This document shows positions 1 to 9,647 of a DNA stretch of 64,000 nt, piece by piece. The translations under genes and the position numbers were made by a program. Every line of letters begins with the position of its first letter. Within the stretch, counting starts at the first letter, position 1. This DNA comes from Scatosoma sp045632265. Its GTDB lineage: Bacteria; Bacillota; Clostridia; Christensenellales; Borkfalkiaceae. Below the pieces are notes generated by a model. That model did not search any database. It was not told the origin of the DNA and saw only the letters and a list, made by a program, of their open reading frames with translations. The stretch spans positions 14,269 to 78,268 of the forward strand of contig JAZQWG010000002.1 in the NCBI GenBank assembly GCA_045632265.1. Direction: 5' to 3'.

Positions 1-913
1 CGGTAGGGAAACCTGGGAAGGGCATTGTTTCCACAAGGGGCACGGCTTGAAGCTGTCCGTTGCTCCTTAATAGTATTTTATCATTATTCGTATGTATTTT
101 GCAACCGTTTTCACGCAATTTATGCAAAAGAGCCGCAATATTTTCCCCTCGCACCCCTATCGTTTCAATTTCGCCCCCGCAACTTGCCGTTGCAATCAGG
201 TACGTACCTGCTTCTATCCTATCGCCAAGAGGCAAATAATCTACGCCGCGCAGCTTTTTCACACCTTCTACAACCACCGTACCACCGCCCGCCCCACGGA
301 CTTTTGCGCCCATAGCGTTGAGAAAGTTTTGCAAATCGACGATTTCGGGCTCTTTGGCGGCGTTTCGTATTACCGTACGCCCTTGCGCTTTCACAGCCGC
401 AAGAATAATATTTTCCGTTGCGCCCACGCTTGGAAAATCAAGCATGATATCCGCGCCGAAAAGATTTTCCGCCGTGCACTCGATATACCCGCCCTCTTCC
501 ACTATCTTCACGCCTAGCCGTTTAAGCCCCGATAAGTGCAAATCGATAGGACGAAGCCCGATATCGCAACCGCCCGGATAGGAAATTTTGGCTTTGCCAA
601 AGCGAGTGAGCACCGAGCCGAGCATAAAAACGGAAGAACGCAGTTCCTTCGTAAGCCGTGCGGGGATTTCGTGAGAAACTGCGTTGGAACTGTCGATTAC
701 GGCGCAATCTTTTTGCCTTTTAATATTGCAACCGAGCTCGCTTAAAATACGAAACATATTTTCAACGTCAACGATAGTCGGGACGCTTCTTATTTTTACT
801 TGTTCATCGGTTAAAATTGAAGCGGCAAGCAAGGGCAAAACGGAATTTTTGGCGCTTTGCATTTGTATAGAGCCGTATAATTTTTCACCGCCGTCGATAA
901 CATATTTATCCAT
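1..913 (-). CDS. murA: UDP-N-acetylglucosamine 1-carboxyvinyltransferase MurA (3' part cut by window edge)
   Basis: First committed step of peptidoglycan synthesis: transfers enolpyruvate from PEP to UDP-GlcNAc in the cytoplasm. The first ~304 residues are present and the frame stays open to base 1, so the C-terminal third lies outside. Visible family features are the early Lys-Asn pair in SAKNSVLPLL (about residue 22) and the loop YPGGCDIGLRPID, whose Cys (about residue 116) matches the catalytic, fosfomycin-targeted Cys115 of known MurA. The ATG at 913 follows AAGGAG and lies 13 bp after the ftsW stop, so it is the last visible gene of the mur operon. Many Clostridia carry two MurA copies; which paralogue this is cannot be told here. 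Confidence 0.95.
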   Translation of the reverse strand, partial: MDKYVIDGGEKLYGSIQMQSAKNSVLPLLAASILTDEQVKIRSVPTIVDVENMFRILSELGCNIKRQKDCAVIDSSNAVSHEIPARLTKELRSSVFMLGSVLTRFGKAKISYPGGCDIGLRPIDLHLSGLKRLGVKIVEEGGYIECTAENLFGADIMLDFPSVGATENIILAAVKAQGRTVIRNAAKEPEIVDLQNFLNAMGAKVRGAGGGTVVVEGVKKLRGVDYLPLGDRIEAGTYLIATASCGGEIETIGVRGENIAALLHKLRENGCKIHTNNDKILLRSNGQLQAVPLVETMPFPGFPT

Positions 914-926
914 ACGATAAAACTCC

Positions 927-2090
927 TTATGCTTTATTGTATGAAACTTTTCGAGTGTTTGTTCTACGAAGCGGCTCTCCTTGCTTTCTTGCGCTACGTT
1001 TTGAAATGGAATATAAAATACCCATTGACGACATCGTGATAATGAGCGACGTATTGCCCGAGCTTATCAAAGGAAGAGGCAAACCCGTTGGCGGAATACT
1101 GCCGCTGACGACGAGCGCGTTGATAATAGTTTGTATCCCGTAAACAAGCGTAATACCGCTTGCGAGTAAAAACGAGAAAAAATCGTCTGCACGTTTTGCT
1201 ACGCAAATTCCACGATAAATCAAAAGCGCACAAATAGAAAACAAGACGAATATGCCAACTATTCCAAATTCCTCGCCGATAATCGACAAAATAAAATCAC
1301 TTTCCGCAAAGGGTAAAAAACGATACTTTTGACGAGATTTGAAAAGCCCCGTACCAAACCAACCGCCGTTGCCAAGCGCATACAACGATTGTATAAGTTG
1401 ATATCCTTCCCCTTTAGGCGATTTCCAAGGATCTAAAAATGCGGACAAGCGCAATAGCCTATACGGCTCGGCAATAATGAGTAAAGGCACGGCAAGAAGT
1501 GCGGGCAAAAATATCAAGATAAAGTGCTTGATTTTCATGCCGCCTAAAAACAGCATAGCAAGCATGAGCAGCGCAACGCACATGGTGACGGACATATTCG
1601 GCTCTAGAATAATAAGCAAACAAATTGCCCCGCCCACGCCTAAAATAGGCAATATCCCCCGAAACGTACGCATTTTAGCCATATTTTCGGACATATACGC
1701 AGCAGAAAAGATAACGAAACCGTACTTCGCAAGTTCGGACGGTTGAATAGTAAAACCGCCTATTCCTATCCATCTCGTTGCGCCGTAATTGCTTTTGCCC
1801 ACCCCTGGAACAAACACCAAAGCAAGCAAAATTATCGGCACGATAAGCGCAACGTATCGTATGCGTTTGCCCTTTAACTTCTCGTAATTAAAGCGAGCGC
1901 AAAGCAGCATCGCCACCAACCCAACGATAAGCCCGAACAGTTGTTTTTTTACAAAATACCACTCGTCGCCATACTGCGTTTTCGCCACGTATCCGCTTGC
2001 CGAATACACAGCCAAAACCCCAAACGCCGATAATAGCGCCGTCAAGATTAAAATGGAAATATCCCCTTTTACCCTTTCCCTGTTATTCAA
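927..2090 (-). CDS. ftsW: FtsW/RodA-family peptidoglycan glycosyltransferase (SEDS)
   Basis: Polytopic SEDS protein that polymerises lipid II at the septum. About ten hydrophobic segments are visible, with family motifs FGVLAVYSAS near the N-terminus, the loop GATRWIGIGGFTIQPSELAK, and GLPLPLISSGNTSLI near the C-terminus. The frame is open up to 2240, but that stretch overlaps murD by 158 bp and encodes a Lys/Arg/Thr-rich tail unlike any FtsW. I chose the TTG at 2090, which overlaps the murD stop and gives a normal-length 387-residue protein starting just before the first membrane segment. A GGGGGAAG ribosome site inside the murD 3' end fits this. Its place between murD and murA favours FtsW over RodA. 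Confidence 0.88.
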   Translation of the reverse strand: MNNRERVKGDISILILTALLSAFGVLAVYSASGYVAKTQYGDEWYFVKKQLFGLIVGLVAMLLCARFNYEKLKGKRIRYVALIVPIILLALVFVPGVGKSNYGATRWIGIGGFTIQPSELAKYGFVIFSAAYMSENMAKMRTFRGILPILGVGGAICLLIILEPNMSVTMCVALLMLAMLFLGGMKIKHFILIFLPALLAVPLLIIAEPYRLLRLSAFLDPWKSPKGEGYQLIQSLYALGNGGWFGTGLFKSRQKYRFLPFAESDFILSIIGEEFGIVGIFVLFSICALLIYRGICVAKRADDFFSFLLASGITLVYGIQTIINALVVSGSIPPTGLPLPLISSGNTSLIITMSSMGILYSISKRSARKQGEPLRRTNTRKVSYNKA

Positions 2091-3531
2091 TTTCGTCGCA
2101 ACTTCCCCCGCCCGCCACGCTGACGGCAAAACCGCCGTCGTCGTATTCCGTTTCGGCAATTTCGTCGTTCGCGCCACCCATGGGTTGGCTTGTTTGTTGC
2201 AATTTGACGATTTGTGCAAAGGCGTCACCTCTTTCTTCATAACTTATAAACTCGTCAAAACTCGCACTTGCGGGGCTTAAAAGGACCGTTTGACCGCTTT
2301 TTGCAAGCATTTGTGCAACGGGCACAGCCAAGTAAAAAGATTGACAAATCGTTAAATTTTCTATCCCTTGCACTCTTGCGCATTTTAGAAGCTCAAACCG
2401 ATTTTCGCCGTAAAGAACGGCGTGCACCACTTGCGTTTCCTTTAATTTTTCAAAGAGTTTCGTATAATCATACCCTTTATTTTTCCCGCCGAGCAAGAGT
2501 ATCTTTTCCCCTTGTACCGCTTGCAAAGCGTGCAAAGTTGCGTCCACGTTCGTACCCTTAGAATCGTCAATATACGTCACACCGTCCACTTCGCATATCT
2601 TTTCAATGCGATGTTTTATCCCGCGAAAATCGCGCAATGCTGCAACGATTTGCGCCGTTGGCACTTGCATAATTTTAGCGGTTGCGATTGCCGCCAAGAC
2701 GTTTTGGATATTATGTAAACCGTTAGAAAACAGCTCGTTTGCCTCGATAATTTTCTCCTCGCCAAAATATAAATTTCCGCTTTCAAAGTACGCCCCTGCA
2801 ACTCTTTCCCGCACGGAAAACCAAATGACTTTTGCCTTTGTTTTTTCAGAAAAAGAACGGACAATCACGTCATCGTAATTGAGCACGGCATATTCGGTTG
2901 GCGTGGAATTTTTGAGCAATTTTCGTTTCAAAAACGTGTAATTTTCCATGCTGTAATGGCGGTTGAGATGATCTTCCGTGATATTCAAAACAACGCCCAC
3001 GTGCGGAACAAGCGAGTTGAGCGTTTCAAGTTGGAAACTTGAAATTTCCGCCACGGCAACGTCGTTTTCGCCAAGCGAAGAAAAATCAATAAGCGGCGTG
3101 CCGATATTCCCGCAAGCGTACGCCCCAAACCCGCCCGTTTGCAAAATTTTCTCAATCAAGGAAACGGTGGTCGTTTTGCCGTTGGTGCCCGTCACGGCAA
3201 CCACTTGGCTTTTTAATACTCGAGCCGCCAACTCCGTTTCGCCTATCACGCCCTTCCCCTTTCGCTTAAAAGCCACCGCCAAAGGATGGTCTATGGGAAT
3301 ACCGGGGCTTAACACAAGCGCATCACAGCTATCCGCCAAGGCGAATAAATCCTCTTTATCCACGCATTTTGCGCCGATTTTGACAAGTTCTTCGATATTT
3401 TCTTTAATTCTTGCTCCGTCAAGTTCGTCATACACGTACGTTTTAGCACCTTTTGAAAGCAAGTATTTCGCCGCCGAATAGCCCGATTTGGACATTCCTA
3501 AAACTAAAAACGATTGTTGTTTGGGATACAT
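2083..3531 (-). CDS. murD: UDP-N-acetylmuramoylalanine--D-glutamate ligase MurD
   Basis: Cytoplasmic Mur ligase that adds D-glutamate to UDP-MurNAc-L-Ala. The N-terminal Rossmann-like segment starts at FLVLGMSKSGYSAAKYL. The ATP loop VTGTNGKTTT lies near residue 115, and the central motif HLNRHYSMENY and C-terminal ligase domain follow. The start has AAGGAGG just upstream, 12 bp after mraY. At 482 residues it is longer than usual: after the normal end (ERGDAFAQIV) there is a ~35-residue Gly/Asp/Glu-rich tail with no family counterpart. The tail's DNA also carries the ribosome site and TTG start of ftsW, suggesting translational coupling. Confidence 0.94.
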   Translation of the reverse strand: MYPKQQSFLVLGMSKSGYSAAKYLLSKGAKTYVYDELDGARIKENIEELVKIGAKCVDKEDLFALADSCDALVLSPGIPIDHPLAVAFKRKGKGVIGETELAARVLKSQVVAVTGTNGKTTTVSLIEKILQTGGFGAYACGNIGTPLIDFSSLGENDVAVAEISSFQLETLNSLVPHVGVVLNITEDHLNRHYSMENYTFLKRKLLKNSTPTEYAVLNYDDVIVRSFSEKTKAKVIWFSVRERVAGAYFESGNLYFGEEKIIEANELFSNGLHNIQNVLAAIATAKIMQVPTAQIVAALRDFRGIKHRIEKICEVDGVTYIDDSKGTNVDATLHALQAVQGEKILLLGGKNKGYDYTKLFEKLKETQVVHAVLYGENRFELLKCARVQGIENLTICQSFYLAVPVAQMLAKSGQTVLLSPASASFDEFISYEERGDAFAQIVKLQQTSQPMGGANDEIAETEYDDGGFAVSVAGGGSCDEIE

Positions 3532-3543
3532 ATTTCCTCCTTA

Positions 3544-4503
3544 TTACCACACCAGCGCAAGAATACAAGCTATCGCCAAAACCGCCGTTATCGTGGCGTA
3601 GGAATAGGCTATTTTCGTTTCCGAATATCCTTTTTGTTGGAAGTGATGATGAATAGGCGACATTAAGAAAATTCTTTTCCCGCCCGTTGCTTTATAGTAT
3701 ATGACTTGAAGAACGACGGATATGACGGAAAGCACAAACGGAAAACCGATAATGAGAATGTACAAAGCATTGCCCGTAAAACAAGCTATGCACGACACAA
3801 ACCCGCCGATAGCAAGCGAGCCCGTGTCACCCATAAAAACGGAAGCGGGCGAAGAATTGAAAATTAAATAAGCAAGCAGCGAGCCCGCCAACGCAAAGGC
3901 AAGCACGCTATACCCTTCCCCCACGCCTTCAAGCATAACGATTATGCCAAGCCCCGCAAAAAAAGGCACGCTTACGCCCGCAGCCAAACCGTCCAGCCCG
4001 TCCGTTAAATTGACGGCATTTACGCTTGCTAAAAAGGTGAAAACAATGAGCGGGAATACCCAAATCCCCAAATTAAAACGTATTTTTGTAAAGGGCAAAA
4101 ACCACTTTGTTAAACCGTTTTTTACGCAAAATAGCCCTACCATGATTGCAACGAGCGTTTGAAAGGAAAATTTTTGCCATGCTTTCAACCCTAAATTTTC
4201 TTTATGTTTTTTCTTTAACGTGTCGTCCAACAGCCCCACCAACATATACGCAAGTGAAACGATGATAGCAAGCACAACACCCGTATCTCGTATTTCCAAA
4301 AAGAAAGCGCTTGTAGCAATGGTGGCAAGCACAAACGCAAGCCCGCCCATCGTGGGCGTACCGCTTTTGCTTTTATGTTCCTTTACGTACGATAAAATGT
4401 TTTGCCCTGCTTTCCATTTACGAAGAAGTGGGATAAGAATTTTACAAAAAATCAACGACAAGATAAACGACGTCAACAGCGCCAACAAACAATTTTTCAT
4501 CAC
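3544..4503 (-). CDS. mraY: Phospho-N-acetylmuramoyl-pentapeptide-transferase MraY
   Basis: Membrane enzyme that makes lipid I from UDP-MurNAc-pentapeptide and undecaprenyl phosphate. All hallmark loops are present: TPTMGG (after the first helix), GLLDDTLKKK (the DD pair), NAVNLTDGLDGLAAG, the magnesium-binding FMGDTGSLAIGG, and MSPIHHHFQQKG close to the C-terminus. At 319 residues with about ten helices it has the family's normal size. It sits 15 bp after murE; murF, usually found between these two genes, is absent. The ATG at 4500, one codon in, is an equally possible start. Confidence 0.96.
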   Translation of the reverse strand: MMKNCLLALLTSFILSLIFCKILIPLLRKWKAGQNILSYVKEHKSKSGTPTMGGLAFVLATIATSAFFLEIRDTGVVLAIIVSLAYMLVGLLDDTLKKKHKENLGLKAWQKFSFQTLVAIMVGLFCVKNGLTKWFLPFTKIRFNLGIWVFPLIVFTFLASVNAVNLTDGLDGLAAGVSVPFFAGLGIIVMLEGVGEGYSVLAFALAGSLLAYLIFNSSPASVFMGDTGSLAIGGFVSCIACFTGNALYILIIGFPFVLSVISVVLQVIYYKATGGKRIFLMSPIHHHFQQKGYSETKIAYSYATITAVLAIACILALVW

Positions 4504-4518
4504 GTCACCAAACCGAAC

Positions 4519-6003
4519 TTAAAAGGGACAAATATCCTTTCTCTTTATTATTTTTGCAATAATATCATTGTCGTCAAAATCGTATTTTATACCCATAATT
4601 TCTTGATAGCATTCGCCGCCTTTGCCCGCCACAAGCAACACGTCGTTTTCTTTCAAATGTTCGATAGCGTATTCGATTGCCCGTTCTCTATCGGGCACGA
4701 TAACGTATTTATTCGACACTTTACGATACCCCTTTTCTATTGCCGACAATATATCAAGTGGATCTTCAAAGCGGGGATTGTCGGACGTTAAAATAGCAAA
4801 ATCACAATTTCTTGCCGCCCTTTCCCCCATAATGGGACGCTTGCTCTTATCACGATTACCACCGCAACCAAACACGCAATACAATTTCCCTTTACAATGT
4901 AAACGAAGAGTTTGCAGAGATTTTTCAAGCCCGTCGGGCGTGTGTGCAAAATCCACGAAGATTTCCGCTCCGTCATAGTTTGCCGACCACTCTAAGCGAC
5001 CACGTACACCGCCTAAAAGCGTTAAGCCTTTCCCCACGGCGCACGCTTCCACCCCAAGCGCCATTGCGCAAGTTGCGGCCGCCAAGGCGTTGTAAACGTT
5101 GTGCAAACCCGCCATCGACAAGCGCACGGGGCATATCTCGTCATTGATATTGAGAAGGCAAGTTGTGCCAAGCAAATCTTCTTTTGTGACAACCGCAAAA
5201 GCATCGGCGGGCTCGGTAATTCCGTAGAAAAGAGTTTTTTGCTTGTCATCGCCCGTATCAAGGCGTTGTTTGCCCCATTTTCGTCCCATTTCGTCGTCGC
5301 CGTTCAAGATTGCAAGCGGACAGTTTTCCTCGAAAAATAGCCGTTTTTTCGCGTTTTCGTACGCTCCCATATTAGGAAAGAAATCCAAATGGTCTTGCGT
5401 AAGGTTAGTAAAGATGCAAGCGCAAAAGGATATGCCGTCAACCTTATGAAAATGAAGCGCATGCGCCGACACTTCCATCGCTACGTACCGTATGCCGTCC
5501 AGCCACATTTCCGCCAAAGTCTTATGTAAAAAGATAGGGTCGGGCGTGGTTAAATCGCAAGGAAATTCCTTGCCGTTATATTTCACACCAAGCGTGCCGA
5601 TGATACCCGTATTTCTACCGCTTACGTTCAAAATAGAGGAAAGCATATGCGCCGTCGTCGTTTTGCCGTTGGTGCCCGTAATAGCGATAATTTTCAAGCG
5701 TTCGCTTGGATTACCGAAAAAGCGGGCGCTGATTTGTGAAAGCGCTTTGCGGGAATTTCTCACCAAGATTTGCGGAACGTTAATCGGCAAGATTTTCTCC
5801 ACCACGATTGCAACTGCGCCCCGTTTGATTGCAAGCATAGCGTAATCGTGTCCGTCGTTTCTTTCCCCCACCAAGCAAAAGAAAAGGCAGTTTTCCTTTA
5901 CGTCACGACTGTCAAAGGCAAGGTTATCAATTTCCTTATCCCACTCTTTTTCCCCACTTATCACTTCTACGTCTAAATTTTCTACAAGCTTTTTTAAGCG
6001 CAT
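4519..6003 (-). CDS. murE: UDP-N-acetylmuramoyl-tripeptide synthetase MurE (meso-diaminopimelate type)
   Basis: Adds the third stem-peptide residue to UDP-MurNAc-dipeptide. The ATP loop ITGTNGKTTTAHML and the substrate motif DNPRFEDP are clear. DNPR at this position is the known signature of enzymes using meso-diaminopimelate rather than lysine, so DAP-type peptidoglycan is predicted. I start at the ATG at 6003, giving MRLKKLVENL and 494 residues, because GGGAGGGG lies 4 nt upstream. An ATG five codons earlier has no comparable site. It is the first gene of the mur cluster. No strong promoter is seen in the ~75 bp between it and the terminator of the next operon. Confidence 0.94.
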   Translation of the reverse strand: MRLKKLVENLDVEVISGEKEWDKEIDNLAFDSRDVKENCLFFCLVGERNDGHDYAMLAIKRGAVAIVVEKILPINVPQILVRNSRKALSQISARFFGNPSERLKIIAITGTNGKTTTAHMLSSILNVSGRNTGIIGTLGVKYNGKEFPCDLTTPDPIFLHKTLAEMWLDGIRYVAMEVSAHALHFHKVDGISFCACIFTNLTQDHLDFFPNMGAYENAKKRLFFEENCPLAILNGDDEMGRKWGKQRLDTGDDKQKTLFYGITEPADAFAVVTKEDLLGTTCLLNINDEICPVRLSMAGLHNVYNALAAATCAMALGVEACAVGKGLTLLGGVRGRLEWSANYDGAEIFVDFAHTPDGLEKSLQTLRLHCKGKLYCVFGCGGNRDKSKRPIMGERAARNCDFAILTSDNPRFEDPLDILSAIEKGYRKVSNKYVIVPDRERAIEYAIEHLKENDVLLVAGKGGECYQEIMGIKYDFDDNDIIAKIIKRKDICPF

Positions 6004-6076
6004 AAACCCCTCCCGCAAAACACAACTATCCTATTGTATGCGCTCGTCCAACGTAGTATGTTTACAAATGGGCAAC

Positions 6077-6112
6077 AAAAAAAGAGCTGTCTAATTGACA
6101 ACTCTTTTTTAT
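6077..6112 (-). terminator. Terminator of the sugar-use operon
   Basis: A 9-bp inverted repeat (AGAGTTGTC / GACAGCTCT with one G-U) and a 5-nt loop are followed on the minus strand by seven T. It lies 15 bp past the stop of the surface protein at 6127 and separates that operon from murE. The + strand side also has a T run, so it may act both ways. Confidence 0.85.
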
Positions 6113-6126
6113 TTAGAAAGGGTTAA

Positions 6127-9100
6127 TTACTTTCTTTTCTTTTTTCTTGCCATAGCAAGCGTACCAACAACAGCTGCTGCCATCATCGAACCTGCAAAAC
6201 CAAGCGAACCTTTACAGCCCTTCTTGCTTTCTTCCGGTTGCGTGGTGGAAGTGTTCGTGTTGTTTCCACCCGTCGTGCCGCTCGTTTTTACGATGACTTC
6301 TACGCTCAATTCCATCGTGCCTGCTTTAAGCGACTTAACAAAGTCAGCTTTGAGCGTCAACACGCCGCCAGCGTACGTATAAGCGGAAGCGTTAAGGACT
6401 TGCGTGGTTTCGCCAACCGTTCTCTTAATTTTGATTTCCGCATTGTTTGCTACACCGCTAAGCGTGAAGCTTACATCTTGCTGCGTGCCTTGTGCGATTT
6501 CTTGCGTGTTAGCGCCGCTAATCGTCACGTTGCCCGACGTCGTAAGTTTTACCGTTACGGTTGCCGTAATATCAATCGAAACTTCAACGTTGCCGTTGTC
6601 CGTAACGATCACGAATACGTTTGCACCTGCTTGACGGTTTGCCAAGTAGGAAGCTTTCAAGGTTACCGTGCCGTCCGTTGCGATTGCATCAACGTAGTTT
6701 TCTTCAGCTACTTTATAGAAGGAACTGCCGTCTTTACGTTTGATAAGCGTGACGGACGTAGCATCTTCAATTTCAAACGTGATGTCGCCACCCGTTGCTT
6801 TTTCAAATGCTTGCGCACCGTTTACAACGCTTGCACTCGTGCGGGCAACCGTCACAATCAACGGTTCGTCAGCCGTGGATACGTAGATTGCAAACGTGTT
6901 TTCAACATCGCTCAAAGTGCCGATATAGCCAGCTTTAATCGTCAACGTGTTGTTTGCAAACGTATAAACGTTTTGAGGAAGAACGTTGTTGCCAAGTTTG
7001 ATTTCGATGATACCAACAACGTTTTCCGTTGCGATAACTGCGTTTTCGCCCGATTTGATAGCAACGTAATCATCAGCCGAAGCCGTGGGAACGTCGAAAC
7101 TATCCAATACGTTGCCAGCAGACGTCAATTTTGCAACGTTGCTTACAAGCGCTTTCGCTTCATTATTCAAAGCATCGTATGCATTTTTCGCTACGGTATA
7201 TGCTTCTTTCATAGCAACGTATTCAACGAGATTTGTGCAAGACGTAGGAATTACGTCGATCAATGCGATAACTTCGTTTGCTTCAAGAACGAACTTCGCT
7301 TCAAATGCGTTGAGATCCGCACGACGAGAAGTCAAGGTTGCGTAGTTGCTTACAAGTGCCTTACCGTTTTCCGACAAGTAGCTGTAAGCAGTTTCAGCTG
7401 CTACGATTTGAGATTTAACCAAGCTGTAGTTGCTGTCCGTAATTGCGCCCGTTTGAATATTGTTAATCAACGCAATAACTTCATTAGCCGCAACGTCTTC
7501 ACCGCCGATTGCCGACAACTTGTTAGCAAGTTCCGTCAAGGTTGCGAATTTCGTCACGAGCGATTGCGTAACAACGTCCAAATTGTTGTAAGCCGCTCTT
7601 ACCGTGTCGTAAGCAGCTTTTACGCTGTCGTACGTTTCTTGCGTTACGGACGTAGGAAGTGCTGCGATTTGAGCGTCTACTGCATCAGCAGCGTCCATCT
7701 TTGCTTTGAACGCATCAAGCATTGCTTTACCCGCATCCAACGCAGCTTTGTTTGCGCCCGCTTGTGCGCTTGCACTCAAAGCGTCGTACGCGTTTTTAGC
7801 TGCCGTGTAATCAGCAAGTTCCGTTTCGTATTCCGCTCTCGTGGAAACGGAAGAAGCGATCTTTTTAATCAAGTTGTTTACGTTGGTAACCGCTGCGTTT
7901 GCTTTTACGTACAAAGCAACGTTCAACGCACCTGCGTCGGTGTTGATAACGTGCGATTGTTTACCCGTAGCAAGCGTTGCCGTGTATGCGCCGTTGAAGG
8001 TCAAAACACCGCTTGCATAGCTGTAATTGCTACGATCGATTGCCGTACCGTCATAGGTAATGGAAACGATCGAATCTACGTTTTTAAGCGTAACAGCCGC
8101 CGAATCGCCTTGGTTTACCGTAATCGTTGCGCTGCCTTCGATCGCAGGCTTATCTTTGATAACGAGCGTCAAAGTGAATTCGCCGTTGTCCGTATCAATT
8201 ACAAACGTGTGCGTGCCTTTACCAATCGTACTTGCATAAGAAGCCGTAAACGTCAAGACGTTATTCGAGAAGGAATAGGAGTTTACGCTGATCGCCGTGC
8301 CGTCTTTCTTAATAGATTTAATCGTCGAAACGTTTTCAAGCGTTGCCGTAGGTGCGGTTGCAACAGCAGCCGTCACGGTGTTTCCACCAACTACGCCAGG
8401 CACTTTCGTAATTTCGATGACGATTTCTACTTGATAATCTTTCGAGCCGTCGTTTGCTGTAATCGTAAACGTGTGTTCGCCAAGAGGCAACGTCTTAAGG
8501 TACGAACCTTTAATCGTCAATTTGTTGCCGCTGTACGTATAGTGCGCAGCCGCCAAATCTTCCGTGCCTTTCTTAATCTTGGAAATCGTTTGCGTGTTTA
8601 CAAACGAGAAAATTGCATTGCTGCCTTCCGCTTTGTCCGCACGTACGGAGAATCTGCTTGCGCCGTCTACTGCGGGTTCGGGAAGAATTTCTTTAATGTT
8701 TACGTCGTCCAAGTAAATGTCCGCAACGCAAAGCGCAATGGAGATATAACCGGGAACTTTAACGCAGTTGAAACCAGCCGCCGTACCAAGTTCCGCACCA
8801 CCCATGTGCTTGCCGTCAAGGTACAAATCGAACGAATCTTCATTCATTACCAACTTATATGCGTGCCATTCGTTATAAATGGTGGAAGGTCTTACGTTGT
8901 TGTCCAACTGACCACGCGAACCGTCCGCTTTCTTTTCGCCCGACATGGGAACGTCCGACGTACTCGAGTACATGAACTTTTGCGAGAACGAGAAGAAGTA
9001 ATTAGGTTCCGACAAGTTTTCGCCAGGTCTTACACCTGCACGAAGCGCTGTCATAAGGCTGTTCGTACCGTTATAACGACCGTCACCGGGAACGAAGCTG

Positions 9101-9627
9101 TCGTCGCCCGTAATCGTCTTTCTGTTCAACGTACCAAACCAAGGAGCAGCTTCTCTTCTGTTTTCCGATTGCGTCGTCGGCGAAATCTTGAATTTGAAGG
9201 AGATTTCGTAGTTCTTCAATACCAAAGGACTGCCGTCTTTCGTCGGCGTGAGATAGAAGAACGAGTTGTTGTTCTTATTCGTGTTCAAGTACAACACTTG
9301 GTTGGTGGAATCAGCAGGATCAGTCGTAATCGATGCGTATTCGCTCGTACAGTTGGAGTCGTAATTGCCGTCGCCTACGCCGTCGAACCATTGGTTCGTC
9401 CAGCCTACACCCGACGTCGTACGTACACCGCCGATTTTACCTGCTTGACCATAGCTGTCATATTTAGAGAAGTCGTCCGAGAAGGTAGTTCCAACTACTT
9501 CCGCGGTTGCCGCGGAAGCAGTAAGGTTATCTTCGAGATTCGAGGGCAACGCCGCCACGGCAAAGCCTACGGCAAGCGCGCTCGTCGTCAACCATAAAAG
9601 TATTTTATTCGATTTATGTTTATTCAT
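6127..9627 (-). CDS. Large surface protein: LamG-like head, X2/Ig-like and helical repeats, Cys-type C-terminal anchor
   Basis: 1166 residues with a good AAAGGAG start. Residues 1-40 form a signal peptide ending at TASAA. Residues ~45-330 look like a concanavalin-type (LamG-like) carbohydrate-binding fold. From ~340 to ~580 and again ~870-1110 are units of ~80 residues with the pattern ...LTF..SY...L..G.HTFVI.T..G, resembling CBM_X2/Ig-like modules. Residues ~600-860 are Ala-rich three-helix repeats of FIVAR-like appearance. The end, KKGCKGSLGF followed by one hydrophobic helix and ARKKKRK, matches two other proteins in this window. It is the last gene of the sugar operon, 20 bp after the lipoprotein gene. 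Function (glycan binding at the wall) is inferred from context; no catalytic domain is recognised. Confidence 0.8.
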   Translation of the reverse strand: MNKHKSNKILLWLTTSALAVGFAVAALPSNLEDNLTASAATAEVVGTTFSDDFSKYDSYGQAGKIGGVRTTSGVGWTNQWFDGVGDGNYDSNCTSEYASITTDPADSTNQVLYLNTNKNNNSFFYLTPTKDGSPLVLKNYEISFKFKISPTTQSENRREAAPWFGTLNRKTITGDDSFVPGDGRYNGTNSLMTALRAGVRPGENLSEPNYFFSFSQKFMYSSTSDVPMSGEKKADGSRGQLDNNVRPSTIYNEWHAYKLVMNEDSFDLYLDGKHMGGAELGTAAGFNCVKVPGYISIALCVADIYLDDVNIKEILPEPAVDGASRFSVRADKAEGSNAIFSFVNTQTISKIKKGTEDLAAAHYTYSGNKLTIKGSYLKTLPLGEHTFTITANDGSKDYQVEIVIEITKVPGVVGGNTVTAAVATAPTATLENVSTIKSIKKDGTAISVNSYSFSNNVLTFTASYASTIGKGTHTFVIDTDNGEFTLTLVIKDKPAIEGSATITVNQGDSAAVTLKNVDSIVSITYDGTAIDRSNYSYASGVLTFNGAYTATLATGKQSHVINTDAGALNVALYVKANAAVTNVNNLIKKIASSVSTRAEYETELADYTAAKNAYDALSASAQAGANKAALDAGKAMLDAFKAKMDAADAVDAQIAALPTSVTQETYDSVKAAYDTVRAAYNNLDVVTQSLVTKFATLTELANKLSAIGGEDVAANEVIALINNIQTGAITDSNYSLVKSQIVAAETAYSYLSENGKALVSNYATLTSRRADLNAFEAKFVLEANEVIALIDVIPTSCTNLVEYVAMKEAYTVAKNAYDALNNEAKALVSNVAKLTSAGNVLDSFDVPTASADDYVAIKSGENAVIATENVVGIIEIKLGNNVLPQNVYTFANNTLTIKAGYIGTLSDVENTFAIYVSTADEPLIVTVARTSASVVNGAQAFEKATGGDITFEIEDATSVTLIKRKDGSSFYKVAEENYVDAIATDGTVTLKASYLANRQAGANVFVIVTDNGNVEVSIDITATVTVKLTTSGNVTISGANTQEIAQGTQQDVSFTLSGVANNAEIKIKRTVGETTQVLNASAYTYAGGVLTLKADFVKSLKAGTMELSVEVIVKTSGTTGGNNTNTSTTQPEESKKGCKGSLGFAGSMMAAAVVGTLAMARKKKRK

Positions 9628-9647
9628 CCACTTTCTCCTTTCGGTTA

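Noticed and set aside
2091..2240. N-terminal extension of FtsW to 2240
   Set aside because: Would overlap murD by 158 bp and add a Lys/Thr/Arg-rich segment not found in SEDS proteins; the TTG at 2090 gives normal length.
6238..9597. Open + strand frame of ~1,119 codons opposite the surface-protein gene
   Set aside because: Mirror of the real gene's codon bias. The translation is rich in Arg, Cys, Phe and Asn, has no domain or signal pattern and no convincing ribosome site, while the minus frame has signal peptide, repeats and anchor.
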